DNA from: Actinomycetota bacterium
GTDB taxonomy: Bacteria > Actinomycetota > Acidimicrobiia > Acidimicrobiales > AC-14
Direction of reading: 5' to 3'
Length of the DNA: 52,913 bases
NCBI GenBank assembly: GCA_005888325.1
Contig: VAWU01000022.1
Span: forward strand, 5,998-58,910
The notes beneath the pieces are model-generated. The model was not told where the DNA came from, searched no databases, and saw only the letters and a list, made by a program, of their open reading frames with translations. The translations under genes were made by a program, and so were the position numbers. Below are positions 19,736 through 28,085 of the stretch, piece after piece; position 1 is the stretch's first letter; the number at the start of each line of letters is the position of its first letter.

Positions 19736-20998
19736 GTGGCGACTCGGCCCGCCGACGTGCGCATCGACGACCTCGCGTCCCCCCGCTTTCCCGCGGACGT
19801 CGAAGCGATCCGCACCGCGATGACGGCGATGGGCGCCGACCTGCATCTCGAGCCCGACGAGCTGCTCGAGGCGGCAGCTGAGCAGACCGGCCTCGACGAC
19901 TTCGGTGACCCCCGCTTCCGCGAGCCGCTCGCGGTGCTGTGCGGCGCGCTCCGGACCGAGGCGGGACTGAGCCCGGCCGGCGTGACGACCACCTGGTCGC
20001 AGCTCGTGACGTTGTTGAAGAACCGGTTGCTCGTGGAGGACGTGCTCAAGCGCCATCCCGAGATCCACGCGCTGCGCATCGAGCGTCCCATCGTCATCGC
20101 GGGACTGCCGCGCACGGGGACGACGCATCTGCACAACCTCATGTCGGCCGACCCCGCCCTGCGCTCGCTTCCGTACTGGGAGAGCCTCGAGCCCGTCCTC
20201 GCCGACGACGAACGGCAGCGGCGCGACGAGCCCGACCCGCGCGTCGCCCGCACGGAACAGGCGCTCGGTGTGCTCAACGCCGCGCTGCCCCTCTTCAGAC
20301 GGATGCACGAGATGACGACCCATCACGTGCACGAGGAGATCCAGCTGCTCGCCATCGACTTCTCCACGATGCTGTTCGAGACGATGGCCGTCATGCCCAC
20401 CTGGCGCGACTGGTACAAGTCCACCGACCAGTCACCGACGTACCGCTACCTCGAGACGGTGCTGAAGGTGCTGCAGTGGCAGCGCGGCGGTGTCAGGTGG
20501 GTCTTGAAGTCGCCCCAACACCTCGAGCAGTTCCGGCCCCTGATGGCCACCTTCCCCGACGCCACGTTCGTGGTGACCCACCGAGATCCGGTGTCGATCA
20601 CCGCGTCGCTCGCCACCATGATCAGCTACTCGGCCCGGCTCAGCCACGAACGCGTCGACCCCCGGAAGATCGGCCGTTACTGGGCCGACCGCGTCGAGGA
20701 CATGCTCCACGCGTGCGTCGACGAGCGCGACGTCCTGCCCGCCGACCAGTCGCTCGACGTTCGCTTCGACGAGTTCATGGCCGACGACGTCGCCATGGTC
20801 GAGCGCATCTACCGGGTGGCGGGCCAAGCCATGACACCCGAGGCGCGCGCCGCGATGGACTCGTTCATGGCCGATCACCCGCGGGGTCGTCACGGAGGCC
20901 TGATCTACGACCTGGCGGACTTCGGTCTCGATCGTGAGGAGCGGCGGCGCGCCCTGCGGTTCTACGTCGAGCGCTTCGCGGTCCGCGAGGAGCGCTGA
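19736..20998 (+). CDS. Sulfotransferase family protein
   Basis: Transfers sulfonate from PAPS to a hydroxylated acceptor. The 420-aa protein has the 5'-phosphosulfate loop IVIAGLPRTGTTHLHNLM (119-136) and the 3'-phosphate-binding segment FVVTHRDPVSITASLATM, the pattern of mycobacterial Stf3-like and other lipid or glycolipid sulfotransferases. GTG 19736 begins 2 bp after the DUF1214 stop, so translation is probably coupled. Location between two large membrane proteins of glycosyltransferase-like build suggests, but does not prove, sulfation of a surface lipid or glycan. Confidence 0.85.
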   Translation: MATRPADVRIDDLASPRFPADVEAIRTAMTAMGADLHLEPDELLEAAAEQTGLDDFGDPRFREPLAVLCGALRTEAGLSPAGVTTTWSQLVTLLKNRLLVEDVLKRHPEIHALRIERPIVIAGLPRTGTTHLHNLMSADPALRSLPYWESLEPVLADDERQRRDEPDPRVARTEQALGVLNAALPLFRRMHEMTTHHVHEEIQLLAIDFSTMLFETMAVMPTWRDWYKSTDQSPTYRYLETVLKVLQWQRGGVRWVLKSPQHLEQFRPLMATFPDATFVVTHRDPVSITASLATMISYSARLSHERVDPRKIGRYWADRVEDMLHACVDERDVLPADQSLDVRFDEFMADDVAMVERIYRVAGQAMTPEARAAMDSFMADHPRGRHGGLIYDLADFGLDREERRRALRFYVERFAVREER

Positions 20999-21001
20999 AC
21001 C

Positions 21002-23416
21002 TCAGCGACGTCGGCGGCGAGATCTCGAACGGCCCTGCTTCCGGGAGACCGGCGCGGGGCGACGCGCGGGACCTGTCGGGGCGGCAGCCGGTGCGGGTGC
21101 GGGATCGGGGTCGGGTGCGCCCGCCCTGGCGCGGTCGGCCCAGGCGAGGACGACGACCGCTGCCGCGCCGAGCAGGCTCAGCCCCGTGCCGGCGGTGTCG
21201 ACCGGAGTGCGACCGTAGTGGAGGGACACGTGCCGGGCGGTCGGCACGACGACCATGAAGTTGGGAGTGGCGCGCCAGGGCCCGCGTGCGCCCGTCGCCC
21301 GCCAGTTGGGGAAGTACGAGACCCGCACGAGCACGGGCGCGCCCGGGCGGTCGACGTCGAACGACACGCGGTCGTCGTCGAGACGCACGTTGCTCACCCG
21401 TGCCGGCGTCACCGGGTGTCGTAGCGCGGCGACGTCGACCGTCGAGCCGAGCACGACGAGGCCGTCCTTGGTGTGCTTCGCGGGCTGTGGTCGCGCCGCG
21501 ACCCGTGGCCAGTCGCGGGGGCCCGAGGCCAGCAACGGCACCTCCCAGGCCGACGGGTCGCGCTGGAAGAAGTCGACCCCCACCGCGGTCCACGAACGGC
21601 CGGGCCCGCCGATCCCGGTGACGACCGCGGGCTGGAACCTCAGCGGCGTGACGAGCGCGGTGTCCGCGACCCGGTACACGCGCCACTTGCCTGCGTCGGC
21701 GAGCCGCTCGAGGCGCGGCTCGGCGTCGGCCTGACGACGCGCGCCGGCGGTGTAGGCCGCGTAGTAGCGCGCGCCCAGCAACTGGAGATGGTCGACCCCG
21801 CGGGCCACGTCGAGCCGGCCGTAGGGAAGATTCTGCAGGCTGAGAAACGGAAGTTGCGAGAGCTCCTTCTTGAGGAGCTGCTCGTAGGGCGCGGTCGCCG
21901 AGACCTCGAGCCCCTCGTTCACCGTCGTGACGCACCCGTCGGTGAAGTACGGCACGAGGAGCAGGGCGTTGAAGCTGCCGTAGGAGATCAGCGGGTGCAG
22001 GTCGGCCTCGCCCATGAAGCGTCCGCAGCCGTGGTCGCGGCCAACCGCGTCGAGGGTCCGCATGAGGTCGCGGTACTCGCGGGCCCCCGCCTGACGTTCG
22101 TAGCCGCCGTACACGGAGGTGATGAACCCCCGCACGTCGCTCCGGTCGGTCACGTGCAACGGCAGCCCGCGCGGGGCGGCGGCCACCGGGATCCCGACGA
22201 GCCACATGACGAGGACGAAGGCCACGATCGGTACCGCGGCGACCAGGGCGGGCTCGGTGCCGCGTGGCCCCGCGTAACGCCGCCGCCGGCGCGCCACGAG
22301 GTCCTGGGCGAGATGACCCAGCTCGCCCACGGCGTATGCGGCCAGCAGGTAGAGGGAGAGGAACCAGAACGGCAGGAAGCGGTCGTTCTGCAGTCGGGCC
22401 GAGGGCTTGAGCACGAACGCGAGAGCCATGAGCGCGCCGAGCGCGCCCAGCGCGAGCAGCACGTGCTGGCGGCGGCGGACGGCCAGGGTGATTCCCGTCA
22501 CCGCGAGCACGGTCACCGGGAAGAGGTGCCAGACGTGGCTGAAGAGGAACCGCCCGCGCCCGCAGTGGGCGGAGTCGGCGCAGGAGTTCACGAACGGAAA
22601 CACGTTGGTGAGGTAGTGCCCGACCTGGGCGATGCGCGTCGGCGGGACGTAGGCGTAACGCCACTGCAGCGGCACGAGCCAGAAGGCGGCGAGCAGCAGG
22701 CCCACGCCGACCGTGACCGCGACATGGACGAGACCTGCCCGGCTGCGGCGGAAGACGAGCAGCAGCGCGGCGCCCGCGAGCGAGAAGACGACGGCGAAGA
22801 CGTGGCTCAGCACGGTGACGCCGAGCACGACGGCGGCCGACGCGCGGTGACGTCCGGTCTCGAGGCCGCGCGCGACGAGGCCGAGGAAGAGCAGCGCGAG
22901 CGCGAGCCCGAAGGAGAACGCGAACTCGCCGCGCACGGTCGAGATGACATCGCCGCCGCGCGCTCGGGGTGCGAAGTGGTCGAAGAGGAAGACCACGCTC
23001 GTCACGGCCATGAGCGCGGGCACGGGGAAGCGGAGGCGTGTCAGCCGACCGAACGCCCACGCGGCGACGGGGAGTGTCAGCAGGCCCAGCGCGCTCACGA
23101 CCTTGAACGTCACCGCGTAGGGGAGCACAAGGCTGGCGACTGCGATGACCAACGACGGGAGCGGGAAGTAGAAGACGAAGGCGGCCAGGCCCGCGTGCCA
23201 GTCCATCGTCCAGCCGGTGAGATGCCCGTGCGGTAGGAGGTGCTCGCGCATGTACTGCGGTCCCCACACGTAGCCGCCGGTGTCGCCGCCCGTGGGTGTC
23301 GTGCTCGAGAACAGCAGCGACGGCTGCAACTGCCAGAGCACGAACAGCACTGCACCGGCGACGACGGCGACGGTGATGAGACGCTCTCGCGTCGGGGCGC
23401 GCGGACCGCGTCTCAC
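21002..23416 (-). CDS. Large polytopic membrane protein (GT-C / PTPS-related type), paralogue 2
   Basis: An 804-aa paralogue of the protein at 16153-18594, with the same order: first membrane segment, PTGGDTGGY and WTMDWHAGLAA loop, GGDVISTVRGEFAF motif, many membrane segments to about residue 410, a soluble domain, a last membrane segment and a basic tail ending SRSRRRRR. The two share short identical stretches throughout, so they arose by duplication and then diverged. GTG 23416 has TAGTCT 7 nt upstream. The gene converges with the sulfotransferase (3 bp gap). No enzymatic residues can be assigned with certainty. Confidence 0.7.
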   Translation of the reverse strand: MRRGPRAPTRERLITVAVVAGAVLFVLWQLQPSLLFSSTTPTGGDTGGYVWGPQYMREHLLPHGHLTGWTMDWHAGLAAFVFYFPLPSLVIAVASLVLPYAVTFKVVSALGLLTLPVAAWAFGRLTRLRFPVPALMAVTSVVFLFDHFAPRARGGDVISTVRGEFAFSFGLALALLFLGLVARGLETGRHRASAAVVLGVTVLSHVFAVVFSLAGAALLLVFRRSRAGLVHVAVTVGVGLLLAAFWLVPLQWRYAYVPPTRIAQVGHYLTNVFPFVNSCADSAHCGRGRFLFSHVWHLFPVTVLAVTGITLAVRRRQHVLLALGALGALMALAFVLKPSARLQNDRFLPFWFLSLYLLAAYAVGELGHLAQDLVARRRRRYAGPRGTEPALVAAVPIVAFVLVMWLVGIPVAAAPRGLPLHVTDRSDVRGFITSVYGGYERQAGAREYRDLMRTLDAVGRDHGCGRFMGEADLHPLISYGSFNALLLVPYFTDGCVTTVNEGLEVSATAPYEQLLKKELSQLPFLSLQNLPYGRLDVARGVDHLQLLGARYYAAYTAGARRQADAEPRLERLADAGKWRVYRVADTALVTPLRFQPAVVTGIGGPGRSWTAVGVDFFQRDPSAWEVPLLASGPRDWPRVAARPQPAKHTKDGLVVLGSTVDVAALRHPVTPARVSNVRLDDDRVSFDVDRPGAPVLVRVSYFPNWRATGARGPWRATPNFMVVVPTARHVSLHYGRTPVDTAGTGLSLLGAAAVVVLAWADRARAGAPDPDPAPAPAAAPTGPARRPAPVSRKQGRSRSRRRRR

Positions 23417-23473
23417 GGGCTGCAGACTAGGGCGCGGTCGACGAGAGGGCCGTGGGCGCGCGGCGCGGCGCCG

Positions 23474-25981
23474 TCACTCGGCCCGGAGGACCTCGGCCGG
23501 CGGGACGCGCCCGGCAGCCCAGCCGGGGCCGCCCGCGAGGAGGTTTGCGACCACGAGCGTGGCCGCGCCGATGGCGAGCACGCCCACGAGCGGCACGATC
23601 GGTGGCGAGACGCTCCCGACACCGCCGGCGACGAGGTCCCACGTCCACCGCCCGACCGCCATGCCGCAGGGGACTCCGACCACCAGCGCGCCGGCCGCCA
23701 GCGCCGTCGCCTGCCAGGCCACGGTGGCGAAGACCTGTCCGCGCACGAAGCCGATCGTCTTCAGGATCGCGAGATCGCGCCGATGGCGACGCACCGAGCC
23801 GACGAGGGTCAGTGCCAGCGCGCCGACGGCCAGCACCACCAAGAGCCCTGCGAGCACCGAGGGCAGGAAGTCCACCCGCGCGAGGTCACCCACCTCGCCA
23901 CCCGGGTAGGGCCGGAGCACCTCACGACCGAAGTCGTCGAGCAACGACGTGCGGGCCGCTCGGGTGTCGACGCCGGGGCGGTACCGAACCGCGAACTGGA
24001 GGACAGGCACGTCCACACCGAGACGTTGCAGCGCCGCGACGGTGGTGGCACCGCCGCGGGAGAGCCGGGGCGACAGGTCGCCGGCGGTGGGCTGCAGCGA
24101 GGCGCCGACGATCCGCATGGTGATGCGTCGATCGCCCGCCTGCGCCGTGACGCTCTGGCCGATGCCTTTGTGAAGCTTTGCGAGGGCGTCCCGGCCGAGC
24201 ACGATCTCGTCGGCCGAGCCCGGGGCCCGCCCTTCGATGATGCGACCGAACACCGAGCCCTTCTCCGAATCGACGCCGACGATGTCCACCTGATGGCCGT
24301 CGACGGTGATCGCGTCGACGGGAACGAACCCCGCGAAGGAGGCGACGTACCGGTTGGTGGCCAGCAGCCGCACCATCTCGTCGTGGAGCGGGCCCGCGGC
24401 CGGGTCGCCCATGAGGCCCTCGCTGCTGTGCGGGTTGCCGACGACCACGTCCCAGTTCCAGCCCTGCTCGACGGGATGGTCGACCAGGTGGCGGAGGCTG
24501 ACGCCGAAGGTCACGGCCGCGACCACGCCCGCCACGGCCACCACGGTCCCGAGCAGGGCGGTGCGGAAGGCGAGCCCCCGTCCGCGTTCGAACGACATCC
24601 CCATCCCGGCAACGGCGGCGGGGCCCAGACCCGAGCCGGCCACCGCGCCGAGCAACAGGCCGGGCCGGGCCGGTGCCTGCTCGTGGCCCGCGTCCGGCAG
24701 CGTGCGGGCGGCGCGCCACGCGGGCAAGAGGGCGCGCAGCAGAACCGTGGCCGCGACGCAGACGGAGCCGAACGCCAGCACGGCCACGTTGACGGAGAAC
24801 CCGGGGTGGATCTCGGCCCGGCGGGCCAGCCCGATCGGCGTGAGCGGAGAGAGGGCGAAGCCCACGACCGCGGCGGTGGCGCCGCCGCCGACGGCGATGA
24901 CGGCAGCCCGCACGAGGGGCACGAGGACGAGCTGGGCGCGGTTCAGGCCCAGGGCGGACAGCGTCGGGTTGAAGCGGGCGTCTGACGCCACCTGGCGGCC
25001 CAGCGCCTGGCCGACGACGAGGAGGGCGGCCACCGCCGCCAGGCCGCCGAAGGTGACGAGGGCGATCGCCTCGAGATGGATGGATCGCTGCGCCTTGTCG
25101 GCCGCGGTCTGGATGTCGGAGCCGGGGTGGACCTGGCCGTCGCCGGGGTCGACGGCTCGGCGGACACCCTGTTCGAACGCGGGCAGGTCGGCCGGGCCAT
25201 GGCGGAGACGGATGCGGAACCACTCCATGCCGGGGAGCACCTCGACCGGCGTGCCCGCGTCGTGGGCGAAGCGGCGGAGGAACGCCGGCGTCAGGAACAT
25301 GCCGCCGGTGCTCTGGTAGATCGCGTCACGGGTCACGTCCGGCGGCGGGGCGCTGACGGTCGAGGGGTCGCGCACGATCCCGACCACGCGGAAGGTATAG
25401 CGGGGTCCCTCGGGCGCGGGGACCTTCCCCGACCCGGTCGCGTTCGTCTCCTCGTTCTGCTGGGCGGAGAACGCCCACATCGTCACCCGGCTGCCGACGT
25501 GCAAGTGGCGCCGGGCCGCGGTGAGGTCGTCGACCACGACCTCGTCGGGTCGTTCGACGCGGGCGAGGCGGCCCCGGAGCACGAGCGGCCGGTCGATGGT
25601 GCGGAAGGTGTGGTCGTCGGCGGCGCCGAAGGGGTTGATCGAACCGACCTGTGTCCCCGCTCTGTCGGGCGACAGGAACAGGTACGGGGCGCGACCCGCC
25701 TCCGCGATCTGAGGGAGGGCCAGCACGCGGCGACGGGTGGCGAGGCCGTGCGCGAAGACGGCCGGATCCGACGGGTCGCCCTGCGCCCCGTTCACGATCA
25801 CGACGACGTCCTCGGGGCGGCTGTACGCGACGAAGCGCGTCATCGCCGTGCGGGTGCGGCTGGCGCCAGAGGCGGCCACCAGCACGACGCCCCCCGCCAG
25901 CCCCACCAGGAGCGCAAGCCCGACCGTGGCACCCCGACGCCGCCGCAGCTGCGTCCGGGATGCCATCCACACCGGCAGCAT
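23474..25981 (-). CDS. ABC transporter permease with two FtsX-type domains
   Basis: An 835-aa permease of the MacB/FtsX superfamily: an N-terminal TM with a basic lead (SRTQLRRRRG), a large extracellular domain (~40-300), three TM segments, a short linker, a fresh TM, a second extracellular domain, and three C-terminal TM segments with the coupling loop SVRRHRRDLAILKTIGF. It ends in PPAEVLRAE, typical of such permeases. Its ATPase is not next to it; the only ABC ATPase in the window is FtsE. ATG 25981 was chosen by the family N-terminus and a CACAAT hexamer 6 nt upstream. A 21-aa peptide gene starts 175 bp away, divergently. Likely roles are lipoprotein or peptide extrusion or cell-wall signalling. 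Confidence 0.8.
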   Translation of the reverse strand: MLPVWMASRTQLRRRRGATVGLALLVGLAGGVVLVAASGASRTRTAMTRFVAYSRPEDVVVIVNGAQGDPSDPAVFAHGLATRRRVLALPQIAEAGRAPYLFLSPDRAGTQVGSINPFGAADDHTFRTIDRPLVLRGRLARVERPDEVVVDDLTAARRHLHVGSRVTMWAFSAQQNEETNATGSGKVPAPEGPRYTFRVVGIVRDPSTVSAPPPDVTRDAIYQSTGGMFLTPAFLRRFAHDAGTPVEVLPGMEWFRIRLRHGPADLPAFEQGVRRAVDPGDGQVHPGSDIQTAADKAQRSIHLEAIALVTFGGLAAVAALLVVGQALGRQVASDARFNPTLSALGLNRAQLVLVPLVRAAVIAVGGGATAAVVGFALSPLTPIGLARRAEIHPGFSVNVAVLAFGSVCVAATVLLRALLPAWRAARTLPDAGHEQAPARPGLLLGAVAGSGLGPAAVAGMGMSFERGRGLAFRTALLGTVVAVAGVVAAVTFGVSLRHLVDHPVEQGWNWDVVVGNPHSSEGLMGDPAAGPLHDEMVRLLATNRYVASFAGFVPVDAITVDGHQVDIVGVDSEKGSVFGRIIEGRAPGSADEIVLGRDALAKLHKGIGQSVTAQAGDRRITMRIVGASLQPTAGDLSPRLSRGGATTVAALQRLGVDVPVLQFAVRYRPGVDTRAARTSLLDDFGREVLRPYPGGEVGDLARVDFLPSVLAGLLVVLAVGALALTLVGSVRRHRRDLAILKTIGFVRGQVFATVAWQATALAAGALVVGVPCGMAVGRWTWDLVAGGVGSVSPPIVPLVGVLAIGAATLVVANLLAGGPGWAAGRVPPAEVLRAE

Positions 25982-26156
25982 CACCCCATTGTGCGGAGGC
26001 TGCGCCTTCACCGGAAGGGCGCCTCCCGGCATCCCCTCGGTGATGCCAGCACGACGCCGATCCAGGCCGGATCCAAGGGCCGTCCAAACCCCGAGGCGCA
26101 CGCTGCTCTCAGTAGGAGCCCGAGTAAATCATTCGGGCGAAGCAAGAGGGGGAGCC

Positions 26157-26222
26157 ATGAAGAAGATCAACCACGGTTTCAGCCACGGCAGCACCGTGAA
26201 GTACGGGTTCTCGCACGGCTGA
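26157..26222 (+). CDS. 21-aa peptide with duplicated GFSHG motif
   Basis: A complete 21-codon frame from ATG 26157 to TGA, too short for most gene callers. It has a very strong Shine-Dalgarno (AGAGGGGGAG at 5-6 nt) and is preceded by a small hairpin GCCCGA/TCGGGC (26118-26138). The peptide begins MKKINHGFSHG and ends VKYGFSHG. The two GFSHG units use different codons (Ser is AGC in one and TCG in the other), so the repeat is kept at protein level rather than copied recently. A strong hairpin at 26289-26321 closes the unit. I do not recognise it; a RiPP-like or signalling peptide and a regulatory leader peptide are both possible. Confidence 0.55.
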   Translation: MKKINHGFSHGSTVKYGFSHG

Positions 26223-26288
26223 GCCGCACGACCGGATCGCCCAGAGCTGAGTCACGGTCTTGGCGACGACCGTGACATGGCAACCCCG

Positions 26289-26321
26289 GGAGCCTCCAAT
26301 CCGAATCGGATTGGGGGCTCC
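26289..26321 (+). terminator. Hairpin terminator after the 21-aa peptide gene
   Basis: Arms GGAGCCTCCAATCCGA (26289-26304) and TCGGATTGGGGGCTCC (26306-26321) pair over 16 bp with a single G-T and almost no loop, so the top pairs probably open. No U tract follows. It sits 66 bp after the peptide stop and also faces the 3' side of the convergent tmRNA gene. Confidence 0.65.
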
Positions 26322-26339
26322 TGGGCTTCGCCCCAACCC

Positions 26340-26384
26340 TTCTTGTCGTACGCGACCGTCGTGAACCGCTGCGTACGACAAGAA
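26340..26384. repeat. Dispersed palindromic repeat, copy B
   Basis: Perfect 14-bp arms TTCTTGTCGTACGC (26340-26353) and GCGTACGACAAGAA (26371-26384) around a 17-nt centre containing GACCGTCGTGAACC. It is the most symmetrical of the four copies and lies between the peptide-gene terminator and the tmRNA 3' end. Confidence 0.75.
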
Positions 26385-26394
26385 GTGTTGGTGT

Positions 26395-26411
26395 GCCTCC
26401 TCGAGGGAGGC
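26395..26411 (-). terminator. Short hairpin downstream of tmRNA
   Basis: GCCTCC (26395-26400) and GGAGGC (26406-26411) form a 6-bp GC stem with a 5-nt loop, 35 nt past the tmRNA 3' end in its direction of transcription. No clear U run, so this is a weak call. Confidence 0.35.
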
Positions 26412-26445
26412 CCGAGCAGCAACTATTGCGGCGTGACGTGAGAAC

Positions 26446-26798
26446 GGTGGAGGTGGCGGGAATCGAACCCGCGTCCTTCAGCTTCTCGACGGGACTTCTC
26501 CGAGCGCAGCCGGCGGTGAGATCTCGGGCTCCTCGCTGTCGCCGGCATCGGCGAGGAGCCCCAGTCAACTGAAGTGTCCCTGTCCGACCCGTTGACGAGG
26601 CCGGTCAGGTGAGCCCTGCGAGATGATGCCCGGACCCGGCCCGCAGGGCTGGGACCGGCCGGACATCGCTGTGGTTTAGGCAGCGAGCGCGACGTTGTCG
26701 TCGGCGTTTGTGTTTGTTTTCCGGCTCTTTTACGTGGCTCCGGAGACCACGGCTCGCTTCTCCCGTCTCGACGACCGAAGTCGAGACCTGGCACCCCC
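26446..26798 (-). ncRNA. ssrA: Transfer-messenger RNA (tmRNA)
   Basis: tmRNA rescues stalled ribosomes with SmpB. The 5' end GGGGGTG (26798-26792) pairs over 7 bp with CACCTCC near the 3' end (26455-26449). The T arm reads GGACGCGGGTTCGATTCCCGCC. The 5' part has the tmRNA pattern CTCGACTTCGGTCGTCGAGACGGG. The tag frame ends in codons for NADDNVALAA and a TAA (stop at 26678-26676), the usual ALAA-type degradation signal; the resume codon is not certain. The 3' end is encoded as ACCG, so the terminal CCA must be completed after transcription. It lies 51 bp downstream of smpB on the same strand. Confidence 0.93.
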
Positions 26799-26849
26799 AT
26801 GTCAAATGACGCTGTGTTGCCGCACCAGTGTACCGGCCGGCCGTGACCG

Positions 26850-27353
26850 TCAGATCCTCCGGCGGTTGCCCACGCCCCCGCGTCGGGCCGCGGACATCGC
26901 CCGCTCGGCCTCGCGGTTGGCGTCGCGCTCGGCGATGACCTGGCGCTTGTCGTAGCGCTTGCGTCCCCGGGCCAGCGCCAGCTCCACCTTGGCTCTTCCG
27001 TCCTTGAAGTACATCGACAGCGGAACGAGCGTGAGCGACTCCTGCTGCGTCCGCCCGACCAGCTCGTCGATCTCCGACCGGTGCAGCAGCAGCTTGCGGC
27101 GCCGCTCGGGCTCGTGGCCGTCGGTGCCGTGCGCGTGAGAGTACGGAGGTATGTGCACGCCGAGAAGCCACAGCTCACCGGACTCGACGCGCGCGTACGA
27201 ATCCTTGAGCTGCGCCTTGCCGTCGCGGAGCGACTTCACCTCGCTGCCCACCAGCACGATCCCGCACTCGAAGGTGTCGATCACGTCGTAGTCGTGACGG
27301 GCCTTGCGGTTGGTGGCGATGGGCTTCGGCCCGGCCGGGCGTTTCGATGCCAT
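26850..27353 (-). CDS. smpB: SsrA-binding protein SmpB
   Basis: Binds the tRNA-like domain of tmRNA and delivers it to stalled ribosomes. The 167-aa protein contains the family segments [42 protein letters not shown], and the basic C-terminal tail ([22 protein letters not shown]) that enters the empty mRNA channel. Length is normal. ATG 27353 is preceded on the minus strand by TAGCGT at 9 nt. The tmRNA gene follows on the same strand, an arrangement that makes co-transcription and processing likely. It diverges from mec. Confidence 0.97.
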   Translation of the reverse strand: MASKRPAGPKPIATNRKARHDYDVIDTFECGIVLVGSEVKSLRDGKAQLKDSYARVESGELWLLGVHIPPYSHAHGTDGHEPERRRKLLLHRSEIDELVGRTQQESLTLVPLSMYFKDGRAKVELALARGRKRYDKRQVIAERDANREAERAMSAARRGGVGNRRRI

Positions 27354-27389
27354 GCCGGGTCCACGCTACCGGCAGTACCCTCGGCGCCG

Positions 27390-27797
27390 ATGCTGCGGCT
27401 GAGCGAGCTCACGTACTTCGCCATGGTCGGCCACAGTCTCGACGACCTGCCCGACGAAGCGTGCGGTCTGCTGGCCGGTCCCCTGGGCACGGGCAAGGTG
27501 ATGGTCGCGTACCGCTGTCGCAACGACGCGGCATCCGCCCGCCTGTACACGGTGAACAGCCAGGACATGCTGCGGGCCGATCGCGACGCGCAGAGCCGGG
27601 GCCTCGACATCATCGGCGTCTACCACTCGCACACCCACACCGAGCCGTATCCGTCGCCCACCGACGTGGCCCAGGCCCCCGACCCCGCGTGGCACTACGT
27701 GATCGTGTCGCTCAGCGAAGCCGAGCCGCGGCTCCGTTCCTACCGCATCGTCGACGGCACCGTCACGGAAGAGCCGGTTGCTCTGGAACGTCGGTAG
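27390..27797 (+). CDS. mec: JAMM/MPN+ zinc metalloprotease Mec (CysO-cysteine hydrolase)
   Basis: Cleaves the new cysteine from the C-terminus of the carrier CysO. The 135-aa protein has the complete JAMM site: Glu23 (DEACGLLAG) and H79-S-H81 followed by seven residues, Ser89 and Asp92 (HSHTHTEPYPSPTD). ATG 27390 lies 8 nt after TACCCT and has no Shine-Dalgarno, so the longer upstream frame was rejected. The order mec-cysO-cysM is the same as Rv1334-Rv1336 in Mycobacterium tuberculosis. Confidence 0.93.
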   Translation: MLRLSELTYFAMVGHSLDDLPDEACGLLAGPLGTGKVMVAYRCRNDAASARLYTVNSQDMLRADRDAQSRGLDIIGVYHSHTHTEPYPSPTDVAQAPDPAWHYVIVSLSEAEPRLRSYRIVDGTVTEEPVALERR

Positions 27798-27807
27798 GAT
27801 CAGGAGG

Positions 27808-28083
27808 ATGCCGGTCGAAGTTCGTCTTCCCACCGTCCTGCGCAACAGCGCGGGCGGTCAAGCGACGGTGCAGGCCAACGGGTCGACCGTGGGCGAGGTC
27901 TTCGAAGACCTCGTCCGCCAGTTCCCGCTCCTCGCCGGGCAGCTCGTGCAGGACGACGGCACGATGCACAAGTTCGTCAACGTCTATCGCAACGACGAAG
28001 ACGTGCGATACCTCGAGAAGCTCGACACCAAGGTCTCGGGCGACGACGTCATCTCCATCCTGCCGGCCGTCGCCGGCGGGTAG
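27808..28083 (+). CDS. cysO: Sulfur-carrier protein CysO
   Basis: A 91-aa ubiquitin-like (ThiS/MoaD-fold) protein whose C-terminal Gly-Gly becomes a thiocarboxylate, the sulfur donor for CysM. The sequence starts MPVEVRLPTVLRNSAGGQ and ends ISILPAVAGG, matching mycobacterial CysO in length and both ends, including FVNVYRNDEDVRYL. ATG 27808 directly follows AGGAGG with almost no spacer, which is unusual; translation may also be coupled to mec, whose stop is 10 bp upstream. cysM begins 2 bp after its stop. Confidence 0.94.
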   Translation: MPVEVRLPTVLRNSAGGQATVQANGSTVGEVFEDLVRQFPLLAGQLVQDDGTMHKFVNVYRNDEDVRYLEKLDTKVSGDDVISILPAVAGG

Positions 28084-28085
28084 TC

